In this document: in pieces, positions 53,093 to 61,362 of the stretch | Layout: each line of letters begins with the position of its first letter | How positions within the stretch are numbered: position 1 is the first letter of the stretch | Source: Nodosilinea sp. FACHB-131 | GTDB lineage: Bacteria; Cyanobacteriota; Cyanobacteriia; Phormidesmidales; Phormidesmidaceae | DNA: 64,000 nucleotides | Direction: 5' to 3' | Assembly: GCF_014695395.1 (NCBI RefSeq) | Contig: NZ_JACJOF010000027.1 | Coordinates: 1 to 64,000 of the forward strand | Notes under the pieces: generated by a model | Told to the model about the DNA's origin: nothing | The model's input: the letters and a program-made list of their open reading frames with translations, nothing else | Database searches by the model: none | Position numbers and translations under genes: made by a program

Positions 53093-54010
53093 TTAGTAAT
53101 CTAGTAGCTGTAACTGTCGATGTTTCCAGGAGTCGTTGTAAAGATCGACATAGCGGTGAAAGAGCTGCATAGCTTGGCTCGATCGCCGTTTTTCTGAGGC
53201 TTGGCTGAACAGCCGATCATAGTTGCGTCTAGCTAGATGGCTCAGATAGGGCAGGTCCTCTAGAAGAGTAAGGCTAGAAGCCAGAATTAGCATAGCTTTA
53301 AGCAATTCCTTAGGCCATGCCAAGTTGCTAAACATTTGAATCGATAGGTGGTGTTCTTCAGCGTTGAGAGGCACCACATTAAAGAGAACGCGAATAAACT
53401 TTTGACCGTAAGCTGGTACTTTTAGCTCGATCTGGTGAGGCGAATGAATCGTTAGCTCCACTTCAACAACTGGATTTCGCCACAACCGAAGAACGTTAAA
53501 GGGAGAATCCAGCATCGTTTCGAAGCAAATCTTGCCGCCCTCTTCGGTTTTTTGAAAATCGCTGACCTTGACTACCTTTAAATTTCCCAAGCTAAATCGG
53601 TGAATGTCTTCCAAATGTTGAACATTGAGCAGGTGGTAAACCTGACATAGGTAGGGAAACGGTAGCCGGTAGGTCTGTTGAGCGATGTAGTCTGAGGCTG
53701 GGGCGATCGCAGATTTGATCTGCTTGGCCTCCTCCATAGAGATCATGGCGGGAACATCTTCAGCCAAACCAATGCAAATCCAGCCCAGTAGAATAACTAG
53801 CCCTATTAAACAATAGGAAATATTGGTCACATCAAGGACAGGACTGGAAAAGGCGGCCAAACCGCGATCGACTGCTCCATAAACAATCGCCGGAATTGCT
53901 AGAAGCCACAAACCATACTTAAAAATATTGCGCTTTAGAGCATCTTCCACAGGAGAAGGGCCCTCACTGATGGATGTCAAGTAAGCCTGTACCTTGTCTG
54001 GCCGATACAT
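53093..54010 (-). CDS. Two-span membrane protein of unknown function
   Basis: 305 residues from ATG, with AAGGGGA upstream. Residues 30-48 and 62-80 are membrane helices (KYGLWLLAIPAIVYGAVDRG; ISYCLIGLVILLGWICIGL), and the C-terminal 220 residues are cytoplasmic with alternating strands (KVVKVSDFQKTEEGG, VVEVELTIHSPHQIELKVPA) and helices. No known domain recognised. Its codon use is more AT-rich than that of the housekeeping genes. Confidence 0.65.
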   Translation of the reverse strand: MYRPDKVQAYLTSISEGPSPVEDALKRNIFKYGLWLLAIPAIVYGAVDRGLAAFSSPVLDVTNISYCLIGLVILLGWICIGLAEDVPAMISMEEAKQIKSAIAPASDYIAQQTYRLPFPYLCQVYHLLNVQHLEDIHRFSLGNLKVVKVSDFQKTEEGGKICFETMLDSPFNVLRLWRNPVVEVELTIHSPHQIELKVPAYGQKFIRVLFNVVPLNAEEHHLSIQMFSNLAWPKELLKAMLILASSLTLLEDLPYLSHLARRNYDRLFSQASEKRRSSQAMQLFHRYVDLYNDSWKHRQLQLLDY

Positions 54011-54378
54011 AAAAATCCCCTTTTACTGGGAACAAGAAAAAATCTTTACTTAACTAGACATTAATTTTTTCTTTGCACTATCAACCTCAACCTCAAGAAT
54101 GAGATGGTCCGACGATCTATAGATAGGTAGATTCAAAAAATCTTTCGATATACTCCCTGTTCTCAAAACTCAGGAGCAGAAAATTGTGTTCATAGGCACT
54201 AATTAAATCAGCGCCTATGAATACACATTTTCAGGATTGAACTCTGAAGGGTGGCGTACTACCACCCGGAGCGTTGGCTCGACAGGTGATGCGATCGCAT
54301 TCAGCCAAAAATCATTGTTTATAGGAGCGTTGTCACATGCGCAGTGGGCAAAAACTAGCCCCTATACTCTATAGAAAT
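54011..54378. other. Spacer with an inverted repeat
   Basis: No gene. GTGTTCATAGGC at 54186 and GCCTATGAATACAC at 54213 form an inverted repeat. Otherwise AT-rich and without visible terminator T-runs. Confidence 0.4.
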
Positions 54379-55497
54379 TCAGACATTCACTTCAGCCTGG
54401 CGTAGGTTTTCGTGAATCTCCAATTGGCGAGAATTCATTGTTGCTTTGAATAGATCTGTGGACAGCGCTTGCTCCACTGGATACACGCCAGGACGGTTGA
54501 GCTTACCCGCTAGCATCAGCTCTGCGATACTGCCTGTGCCTAGGCCAGTAGCGATCGCAGCGCTTTCATGGGCAAAAGTGCTGACATAGTGAGCATCCTG
54601 GCCTCCTTGCTGCCCCTTGATGTCACAGCGCATAGCCACCCCAGTACCGCTAAAGCGATCGGTCACACTAGTCATAGAATGACTGACATGGGCTAAAAAT
54701 TCTACCGTTTGCCGGTTGCGCAGCACCAATGGTGGCACCCAGTTGGCCATTGCCCAAGTAGCGTGATTATAAAAGTCGGGCACTACGCCAAACTTTGTAA
54801 TGACATTATCTACCGGAAAGGTTTGCTGTAGAGTAATCGACTCGGGCATGTCATACCAGTAGACATTGGCCTTGCCATAGGGAGCCGGGAACTCCAAAGT
54901 TTCCCGACCTGAGTAAGGTTTAACCGATTGCCAGATACCGTTCAGCCAGGCCTCGAAGGGGCGTTGCAAACCAATAAAAGTGGTTCGCATCACCGTCACG
55001 CCAGCACCACCAGAACCAGCAACGATATAGCTCAGTTGAATCGAGGTCGCTTTGTCTAAGGCTTCGACCCCCTGGCGCACCATGCTGTTTGAGATACCAG
55101 GAAATACCCCAGTATTGATGACGGCTGTCACCCCAGCAGCCTCGGCCTCGGCGTGCAGGGCCAGGGCTTTGCGGGTAAAACTGCGTTCATCACTAACGTC
55201 GGTGTAGCCGACCCCCTGATCAATACAGGCTTGCAAAACACCAACATCTCGGTAGTGAAAAGGGCCAGCCGAATGGATGACCAAATCTGCCTTAGAGACC
55301 GCTGTTTCCACCTCCGGTTGATTCGTCAGGTCCAACAGCTGAAACTGCACTTTGGAACCCAAGCGTTCTAAGGCAGCGGTACCCAGTTGGGGGTTGCGCC
55401 CGGTAATTGTCACTTCAGCGTCAGTGTGAGCCAAAATGTCTTTAGCAATACTGCCGCCGATCCGTCCGCAGCCGCCGATAATTAGTACTCGTTGCAT
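54379..55497 (-). CDS. Saccharopine-dehydrogenase-like oxidoreductase
   Basis: 372 residues. N-terminal NAD(P) fold RVLIIGGCGRIGGSIAKDIL, then VTITGRNPQLGTAALERL, LVIHSAGPFHYRDVGVLQAC and GVGYTDVSDE, which define the saccharopine dehydrogenase-like NADP-binding family. The substrate domain, with GVFPGISNSMVRQGVEAL, and the C-terminal TFAHESAAIATGLGTGSIAE follow. No evidence that it handles saccharopine; cyanobacterial members may act on lipids or polyamines. Soluble. The gene upstream (55836) points the same way but is 338 bases off. Confidence 0.82.
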   Translation of the reverse strand: MQRVLIIGGCGRIGGSIAKDILAHTDAEVTITGRNPQLGTAALERLGSKVQFQLLDLTNQPEVETAVSKADLVIHSAGPFHYRDVGVLQACIDQGVGYTDVSDERSFTRKALALHAEAEAAGVTAVINTGVFPGISNSMVRQGVEALDKATSIQLSYIVAGSGGAGVTVMRTTFIGLQRPFEAWLNGIWQSVKPYSGRETLEFPAPYGKANVYWYDMPESITLQQTFPVDNVITKFGVVPDFYNHATWAMANWVPPLVLRNRQTVEFLAHVSHSMTSVTDRFSGTGVAMRCDIKGQQGGQDAHYVSTFAHESAAIATGLGTGSIAELMLAGKLNRPGVYPVEQALSTDLFKATMNSRQLEIHENLRQAEVNV

Positions 55498-55835
55498 AAT
55501 TTGTGGTTAATATCTGCAATTCGTGGCTACCAAAAGTTTTAGAGGAATGGAAGTTAAAAACTAACTAAGCAAAACTTTTCAACTAGCATCTTTTGATAAC
55601 TGCGTTAAGGCTGTCCGTGAAATATCGCTATCAATCTATTTTTGCAATAAGGCAGCCTCAAACTCACACTGGCACCATTCCAAGCCTGACCAACTCTAGA
55701 TTGGTCAGCTCGTGGTTGAACAATATTTAAAAGTTTAAGGTTTCTCAACCTGTTCACCCTCTTACCTGGGAGGGAATAGGTTAGGGGATCAAAGGTATAG
55801 CTGCTTGAATACAAAGGTTTCTGAGAGCAGCAATG
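55498..55835. other. Spacer with short inverted repeat
   Basis: CTGACCAA and TTGGTCAG (55686-55708) pair around CTCTAGA; perhaps the 3' end of the minus strand gene that stops at 55836. No gene. Confidence 0.4.
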
Positions 55836-57245
55836 TTAGCTTAGCTGCTTACGCAAGAGCTCTGTATGGCTGGCTAGCGTCTCGCCACCGGCCTCGGCCA
55901 GGGCCTTTACATACTTTATTTTGAACTTGTCTAGGGCGCTGACCAACCTTGATTCAATTTCTTTCCGGGTATTGTATTGACTCAGTTCACTGGCGATCGC
56001 CTCTCGCAGATTGTGCTGTAGGCGAGCGGTAATTTCTGCGCCTCTAGCGTCTAGCAAACTCCCCGCAACACTGCGATAAAGGCCCTGGGCTACCGAATGA
56101 GACAAGTGCTTAATCATCTGCACAGACACCTGTTCTAAACCCGGTAGATAGTTGAGCTGGGGGTATCCTGGCATCTGCTCCAGGGTTCTGGCAATGCTGT
56201 GCTGCACCAGCTCTTCAATGTCGGGTTGAACCTGGGGCAAGATGTTGTCTACCCCAACCTGATAGAGGCGGCTGCTGATCGCCGTGATCTCTTCCTCAGC
56301 CACTAGATCAACTGAGTTTTCAGAGTCAGCCACTGGGTCAATTAAGGCGATCCAATTCAGCAGCTCTCCCTGCCGGATCGAATCCTGAAGTTGCTCGATG
56401 ATCTCAATGCCGGCAATACCGGCGATGTCAGCCCCAACCGTTACGATTACATCCCGCTGCGCCTCAGCCTGCACCGGTTCTAGCGCTAGCAAATCCACTT
56501 GATACAAGCGTAGCGCCACCGGCAAAGCTCGCCACCCGCGCCAAAATGGCAGCAGCAAGAACAGGTCATACCATCGCCGTAGGCTAGCCTCTACCCAAGT
56601 TAGATCCGGGTTGCGCCGCCGGGTAGCATTGATGCGCGCCAAAATGTCTACCGCGAAAATGAGAACAAACGGCAGATCAATCAGCCAGAAATGGTCTGTT
56701 GGTGCACCCCATCGGTTGACGGTGCGGTAATAGTTGCCCCGAAAAAAGGGCTGAATTTGGCGGTCCCAAAACTCAAGCTCCGTTTGCCAACTCGCCTGTT
56801 CGAGGTAGTCTGCACTCCAAAATTGGGTGAATGCATCTTGGGCCGAGGACTGGCCTGTGCGCGATCGCAGGGCTTGCTGAATGGCAACCAGGGCAAGGTC
56901 ACCGTGGGGCTCAGCAAAGGCGCGCTCTGTCGACAGTTGCTGGCTGAGGTTCTGCAAATCCGATAGCGAATCTTGGGTGGGCTGCGATCGTAGCCCAGCC
57001 TCCTCAAGCTGGTTTTTGAGTTGTCCAACCTGAGCTGAATAACGCTCGGTTAGAGGATGGGCCTCGATACCTTTAACTGGGTCATAGACCTGCGTAACGG
57101 CAGATAAATACTGCCTATAAACCGGCCGCAGATTGAGGTAGGTTATATCGAAAACGACCAGCACCAAATTGACGAGAGCGATGATGGCGATAACACGCTC
57201 TAGGTGGGGATAATGGCGTTCAAAGTAAGGCTTAAACTTAACCAT
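55836..57245 (-). CDS. Membrane protein of unknown function (ion-channel-like core)
   Basis: 469 residues from ATG at 57245; 27 further codons upstream look unlikely. A membrane helix at 18-38 (IAIIALVNLVLVVFDITYLN), a soluble domain with heptad helices (60-200), then two helices (LIDLPFVLIFAVDILARINA and YDLFLLLPFWRGWRALPVAL) spaced like the S3-S5 part of voltage-type channels, but no pore loop. The C-terminal 200 residues are soluble and helical (SVQMIKHLSHSVAQGLYRSV). In cyanobacteria similar proteins are annotated only as hypothetical. Confidence 0.7.
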   Translation of the reverse strand: MVKFKPYFERHYPHLERVIAIIALVNLVLVVFDITYLNLRPVYRQYLSAVTQVYDPVKGIEAHPLTERYSAQVGQLKNQLEEAGLRSQPTQDSLSDLQNLSQQLSTERAFAEPHGDLALVAIQQALRSRTGQSSAQDAFTQFWSADYLEQASWQTELEFWDRQIQPFFRGNYYRTVNRWGAPTDHFWLIDLPFVLIFAVDILARINATRRRNPDLTWVEASLRRWYDLFLLLPFWRGWRALPVALRLYQVDLLALEPVQAEAQRDVIVTVGADIAGIAGIEIIEQLQDSIRQGELLNWIALIDPVADSENSVDLVAEEEITAISSRLYQVGVDNILPQVQPDIEELVQHSIARTLEQMPGYPQLNYLPGLEQVSVQMIKHLSHSVAQGLYRSVAGSLLDARGAEITARLQHNLREAIASELSQYNTRKEIESRLVSALDKFKIKYVKALAEAGGETLASHTELLRKQLS

Positions 57246-57533
57246 GGATGAGCGGCCTAGGAGCACAAGGACTGAGCTACCGGCATTGGACTCAAGTAGA
57301 GTAAGTCCGTATAGCCGCTGCCTCAAGCTTTGATTATTGTTCTCTTAGCTAGCTTCGCCATCAATCATCGGTAGTAGTTGCGATCGCTCCCCTTATCAGC
57401 ACCATCCACCAATCGGTGCCGGTTCTGGCTTCTGGAGCAGAACGTTCAACCAGTTGTCCGCGCGAGTCCATTTGCACCCTGAGGTGGGTGAGTTTACCTC
57501 CGGCAACAGGAGCCCGATCCGTAGCCTTCAGCC

Positions 57534-57941
57534 TCAGGAGACCGAAGCTTCGGCACTGGCCAAACTGCCCTGGCAGCGGGGGCAAAGGCCGAAAAACTCC
57601 AGGGTATGGTAGAAAATTTTGAACTCATGGGCCTTGTGCAGCTGCTTCTCCAGCTCGTGGACGGGGCACTGGTCGATGGCGATGGTGTTGCCGCACTGAA
57701 GGCAGGTAAGGTGGTGGCGGTCTTCTTGAGGCAGGCTATAGAGCGCTTCCCCCGAGGGCAGGGTGCGCATCTGCACCGCCCCCTCCAGCTTGAGAGCATC
57801 AAGCGCTCGGTAAACCGTGGCAAGCCCCGTGGTGTTGCCGTCCTGCCGCATTTCAACATAGAGAGCTTGGGCCGAAATCGGCTTACTCAAACCCTTTAAA
57901 ACGGTCAAAACTTTCTCTTGGCTGCGGGTGCGTCGTACCAT
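57534..57941 (-). CDS. zur: Fur-family metalloregulator, probably Zur
   Basis: 135 residues. DNA-binding winged helix: SQEKVLTVLKGLSKPISAQA and GLATVYRALDALKLEGAVQM. Metal sites: DRHHLTCLQCGNTIAIDQCP (His-rich switch site and first CxxC), AHEFKIFYHTLEFFGLCPRC (second CxxC, structural zinc). FYHTLEFFGLCxxCQ at the end is as in cyanobacterial Zur, which represses zinc uptake genes; a Fur or PerR role is less likely. It is divergent from purS. A near-palindrome at 57970 lies in between. Confidence 0.8.
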   Translation of the reverse strand: MVRRTRSQEKVLTVLKGLSKPISAQALYVEMRQDGNTTGLATVYRALDALKLEGAVQMRTLPSGEALYSLPQEDRHHLTCLQCGNTIAIDQCPVHELEKQLHKAHEFKIFYHTLEFFGLCPRCQGSLASAEASVS

Positions 57942-57969
57942 GCTGGCTCACTTGTACTGACTCAATTTT

Positions 57970-57983
57970 ATCAATCGGTTGAT
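57970..57983. promoter_or_regulatory. Possible operator between zur and purS
   Basis: ATCAATCGGTTGAT is a 14-base near-palindrome (arms ATCAA/TTGAT), 29 bases upstream of the zur ATG. It does not match the known 7-1-7 zinc box exactly. Confidence 0.3.
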
Positions 57984-58038
57984 ACGGTAGGATGAGGGGT
58001 ACAAACTATTGTGATTTTCCCTGCCACCGGAGTCAGCC

Positions 58039-58302
58039 TTGCCCCACTACAGCGCTCGCATCTACGTCACCCTGCGCCCCTCCGTACTTGACCCGGCGGG
58101 CACAGCGGTGCAGTCCGGGCTAGCCCACATGGGCTACAACAATGTGGGGCCAATTCGCATTGGCAAATACATTGAGCTGACCCTAGAAGCCGATAGCGAA
58201 GCCGCCGCCAGTCAGCAGCTCGATCGCATGTGCGCTCAGCTCTTGGCCAACCCGGTGATTGAAAACTATCGCTTTGAGCTGCAAACCCTAGCAACCGCCT
58301 AA
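58039..58302 (+). CDS. purS: Phosphoribosylformylglycinamidine synthase subunit PurS
   Basis: 87 residues from TTG, with GGAG seven bases upstream. YSARIYVTLRPSVLDPAGTA, then VQSGLAHMGYNN and IRIGKYIELTLEAD are PurS signatures. The dimer bridges PurL and PurQ in the fourth step of purine synthesis. purQ follows after 129 bases, which hold a 17-bp tandem repeat. Confidence 0.93.
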   Translation: MPHYSARIYVTLRPSVLDPAGTAVQSGLAHMGYNNVGPIRIGKYIELTLEADSEAAASQQLDRMCAQLLANPVIENYRFELQTLATA

Positions 58303-58372
58303 GTCAGAAAGGTGAGGACGATGAGGTGTTGAGGTAGATAGGGAAGAACATCAACTTCATTCTTCCCCACCC

Positions 58373-58423
58373 CTCACCTTCCCTACCCCCTCACCTTCCC
58401 TACCCCCTCACCTTCCCCACCCC
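58373..58423. repeat. 17-bp tandem repeat, three copies
   Basis: CTCACCTTCCCTACCCC occurs exactly twice and a third time with one base changed (58407). It lies between purS and purQ, just before the purQ ATG, on a pyrimidine-rich coding strand. Confidence 0.85.
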
Positions 58424-58431
58424 CCACTCCC

Positions 58432-59127
58432 ATGAAATTTGCCGTCATCGTCTTCCCTGGGGCCAACTGCGATCGCGACGTGGCCTACGTCACCCGCGAT
58501 ATTCTTGGACAGCCTACCCGCATGGTTTGGCATGAAGACAGCGACCTGAGCGATGTGGATATCGTGGTGGTGCCCGGAGGCTTTAGCTACGGGGATTATC
58601 TGCGGTGTGGAGCGATCGCCCGCTTTTCACCTGCCATGCAGGCTACAGTAGAGCATGCCAAAGCGGGTAAGCCAGTGCTCGGCATCTGCAACGGATTTCA
58701 GATTTTGACCGAGGTGGGGCTGCTGCCGGGGGCGCTGGTGCGCAATCGGGACATGCGGTTTATCTGCGATCGCGTGCCCCTCAAAGTCGAGCGCACCAAC
58801 CTGCTGTGGACGGCGGGCTATACCGCTGGCCAAGTGATTACTCTGCCCATTGCCCACGGTGAGGGCTGTTACTACGCCGACGAAGCGACCCTGGCCGAGC
58901 TAGAGGCCAATCAGCAAATTGTGTTTCGCTACAGTGGCCTAGATGGGTCTGTGGATGAGAAATCTAACCACAACGGCTCTCTAGGCAACATTGCGGGTAT
59001 CTGCAACCGAGCGGGCAACGTGCTGGGCTTGATGCCTCACCCCGAGCGGGCCGCCGATGCGGTGCTGGGCGGGGTAGACGGGCTGCCGCTGTTTGAAAGT
59101 TTGGTGCGATCGCTAGTAGCCGCCTAG
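58432..59127 (+). CDS. purQ: Phosphoribosylformylglycinamidine synthase subunit PurQ
   Basis: 231 residues from ATG. Class I glutamine amidotransferase: [33 protein letters not shown], nucleophile Cys86 in [11 protein letters not shown] and MPHPERAAD (catalytic His). Supplies ammonia from glutamine to PurL. PurL is not in the window, so PurS and PurQ are encoded away from it. Confidence 0.96.
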   Translation: MKFAVIVFPGANCDRDVAYVTRDILGQPTRMVWHEDSDLSDVDIVVVPGGFSYGDYLRCGAIARFSPAMQATVEHAKAGKPVLGICNGFQILTEVGLLPGALVRNRDMRFICDRVPLKVERTNLLWTAGYTAGQVITLPIAHGEGCYYADEATLAELEANQQIVFRYSGLDGSVDEKSNHNGSLGNIAGICNRAGNVLGLMPHPERAADAVLGGVDGLPLFESLVRSLVAA

Positions 59128-59442
59128 TACTTCCCTGCTCCTAAAAACCGGCATCTGCGCCCCAGTCTTCTATCGCTTGTCAAAATTGAGTGGGTGGACT
59201 ACTGAGGTCAGCTTCGTCATTGCTTCAAAAATATCTGCCTTCCAGGACATAAACTTCACCAAAACCCTTGTCACGGTGGTGAACCTGGGTACACTTAACC
59301 CTCAAGGAAGCAACCTTGGTCTGGGTATCGTCGTGGGCCAGAGTTGGCAGGTTGTGGGTTGCCGTGACGGTAACCCGTTGCTGTTTTGTTCGATTAAACC
59401 CTGAGCCAAAACGGCTTGGGCCTATGGCTGTAGGAGACCCCC
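59128..59442. other. Spacer without recognised feature
   Basis: A 75-codon frame (59177, TTG) is open but lacks protein-like composition. Nothing else. Confidence 0.4.
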
Positions 59443-59760
59443 ATGTCAGACTCTGACGAATGGCTCAGTAGCGCCCTGGCCTACCGCCCTACGGTCTATG
59501 AGTATTGCCAGCTAGCTCTGCTCCCCACACTTGATCAGGCGGCCGCAGAGCGCATGGGCGAGATTTTGCAGCAGGCCGAAGCAGAGCCGTTGCTCAACTT
59601 TTTGATTGATGAAGCCGATGAGCTAGTGGCGCGCTTGCAGCCCTGTCTCAGCCCTCAGACGCTTCACCAGCAGCAGCGGCGGCTCCAGGGCGCGATCGAT
59701 GCGCTTTGGGTGAACGAACTGTTAGCCGCCTACGGGCCGTGCTCAAAAACCGGTCTTTAA
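59443..59760 (+). CDS. Small acidic helical protein of unknown function
   Basis: 105 residues from ATG with AGGAGA upstream. All-helical: SSALAYRPTVYEYCQLALLP, AAERMGEILQQAEAEPLLNF, FLIDEADELVARLQP and LQGAIDALWVNELLAAYGP. No metal or catalytic motif. It precedes the [2Fe-2S] protein gene by 95 bases on the same strand. Function unknown. Confidence 0.65.
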   Translation: MSDSDEWLSSALAYRPTVYEYCQLALLPTLDQAAAERMGEILQQAEAEPLLNFLIDEADELVARLQPCLSPQTLHQQQRRLQGAIDALWVNELLAAYGPCSKTGL

Positions 59761-59855
59761 ACGGTTTGTTAAAGCGGGCAGAACAAGCCATTCCAGGACT
59801 TTGTGGGCGGAAACTGCTTCACGGTTAAGACACCCATTGCGGGGGATATCTATCT

Positions 59856-60167
59856 GTGGTTTCTAAGCGTTGGCTAGTGCAGGTATGTCGGCATCGATCG
59901 TGCGATCGCGGCGGTTCGGCAGCGGTGCTGGCGGCGTTTCAGCAGCACCAGAGCCCCAATATTCTAGTGGCCGAGAGTGATTGCATGGGCCAGTGTAGCG
60001 CTGGGCCGACGGTTAAAGTAATGCCCGGCAATACTTGGTACTGCCGGGTCACCCCTGAGGATGTGTCGAGAATTGTGGAGCAGCATTTGGTGGGAGGAGA
60101 GTTGGTGCGCGATCGCCTGCACCCCCGCTTTCATCCCCCAGAAGAGTTCTCAGTTCAAGATTTGTAG
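59856..60167 (+). CDS. [2Fe-2S] thioredoxin-like ferredoxin
   Basis: 103 residues from GTG. Cluster cysteines are Cys11 and Cys16 (VCRHRSC) and Cys43 and Cys47 (DCMGQCSAGPTVKVMP): the C-X4-C and C-X3-C arrangement of thioredoxin-like ferredoxins. These are electron carriers and are often linked to hydrogenase, nitrogen or respiratory components. The partner is not evident here. Confidence 0.88.
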   Translation: MVSKRWLVQVCRHRSCDRGGSAAVLAAFQQHQSPNILVAESDCMGQCSAGPTVKVMPGNTWYCRVTPEDVSRIVEQHLVGGELVRDRLHPRFHPPEEFSVQDL

Positions 60168-60317
60168 GCTGGGCACCGTTACCCACAGTTCTTGAAGCAC
60201 TTTCCCCTCTATGGAAGCTGCACCGGCACCTTAGGAGAAGAGGCCAACGGCACTCTGGCATATCCACTGTTGCCGCTATCCACCGATTGAGCGGATAGCG
60301 GCACTAGGTGCTCTTAA

Positions 60318-61178
60318 TTACTGCTGTATCTGAGCCATCGCCTCTGCGGAGGGCCGCACCACGCGACGAGCTAAACCCAGTTTTTCTAACAACAGAATGG
60401 CGTACCAGGTAACATCGACTTCCCACCAGCGCCAGCCAGCCGGGGCCACGTTAGGAAACGCGTGGTGGTTATTGTGCCAGCCTTCGCCGTAGGTGAGCAG
60501 CGCCGTCCACCACAGATTGCCCGAGCTGTCTTCAATGTGAAAGCGACGCTTGCCCCACATGTGGGTTGCTGAGTTGATTAGCCAGGTTGAGTGCCATAGA
60601 AGTGCAATTCTAAGAAAGCCACCGTAGATTACAAAAGACCAGCCGCCAAAGGCAAAGAGGGCGATCGCAACCGGCACTTGCAGAAATAGAAAGTTGCGAT
60701 CGAGCCAGCGGTAGTAGGGGTCGCGGGCAATATCCGGGGCATAGCGACGGTAGATCTGGCCGTTAAAGACTGCCGGGTTGCGGTACACCATCCACAACAT
60801 GTGGCTCCACCAAAACCCACGACTGGCGGCGTAGGGATCCTTTTCAGCATCCTCAGTGTAGAGGTGGTGCTGACGATGCCCTGCCACCCAAAAGATTGGG
60901 CCACCCTGGAGCGCCATCGCGCCAATGGTGGCGATCGCATACTCTAACCATTGGGGCACCTGCAAACTGCGGTGGGTGAGCAGTCGGTGATAGCCCAAAC
61001 AAATGCCGATGCTGCCAAACAGCCAGTGCAGCGCCACCATCACCCCTAGGGCCGACCACGAAAAGAACCACGGGGCCAGCAGGGCAACGCCGTGAATGGT
61101 GGCTAAGAAGCCGACTAATGTCCAATCTAAGTCTTTAATTCCCCGTTTCTCTGGGGCCTGTTTCAGTAACGTTGTCAT
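60318..61178 (-). CDS. desC: Delta-9 acyl-lipid desaturase
   Basis: 286 residues. Membrane helices at about 22-45, 47-60, 85-98 and 165-190. Histidine boxes: GYHRLLTHRSL (His64, His69), GHRQHHLYTE (His101, His104, His105) and WHNNHHAFP (His235, His238, His239), ligands of the diiron site. Introduces the first double bond in membrane lipid acyl chains; cold and membrane-fluidity responses commonly involve it. It is divergent from a TetR regulator with operator-like repeats between them. Confidence 0.93.
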   Translation of the reverse strand: MTTLLKQAPEKRGIKDLDWTLVGFLATIHGVALLAPWFFSWSALGVMVALHWLFGSIGICLGYHRLLTHRSLQVPQWLEYAIATIGAMALQGGPIFWVAGHRQHHLYTEDAEKDPYAASRGFWWSHMLWMVYRNPAVFNGQIYRRYAPDIARDPYYRWLDRNFLFLQVPVAIALFAFGGWSFVIYGGFLRIALLWHSTWLINSATHMWGKRRFHIEDSSGNLWWTALLTYGEGWHNNHHAFPNVAPAGWRWWEVDVTWYAILLLEKLGLARRVVRPSAEAMAQIQQ

Positions 61179-61200
61179 AGCACGTCCTTTTCTTCTTTTA

Positions 61201-61212
61201 GGGTTTAAACCC
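61201..61212. promoter_or_regulatory. GGGTTTAAACCC palindrome before desC
   Basis: A perfect 12-base palindrome 23 bases upstream of the desC ATG. It may be an operator or chance. Confidence 0.3.
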
Positions 61213-61290
61213 TCGAGCAGTTTGTTAACCCGACCGAGGGGAAGTCCTTGCCCGACTCCTTCGCACCCTCTAGGGACTGGCTGGAGTCTT

Positions 61291-61356
61291 TTGCAAGTGT
61301 CGCTTGCAAATTCATCCTAGCAAACTTTTCTGGTAAAATGCAAGTATCGCTTTCTT
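61291..61356. promoter_or_regulatory. Two-copy operator-like sequence between desC and TetR gene
   Basis: TTGCAAGTGTCGCTTGCAA at 61291-61309 has perfect seven-base arms. A half-degenerate second copy, TGCAAGTATCGCTTTCTT, lies at 61339-61356, next to the TetR-gene ATG (61363). The size and symmetry fit a TetR-family site, so the regulator probably controls itself and perhaps desC. Confidence 0.5.
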
Positions 61357-61362
61357 TTTGCT

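Noticed and set aside
59177..59404. 75-codon frame in the purQ downstream spacer
   Set aside because: TTG start, no ribosome site and no recognisable sequence.
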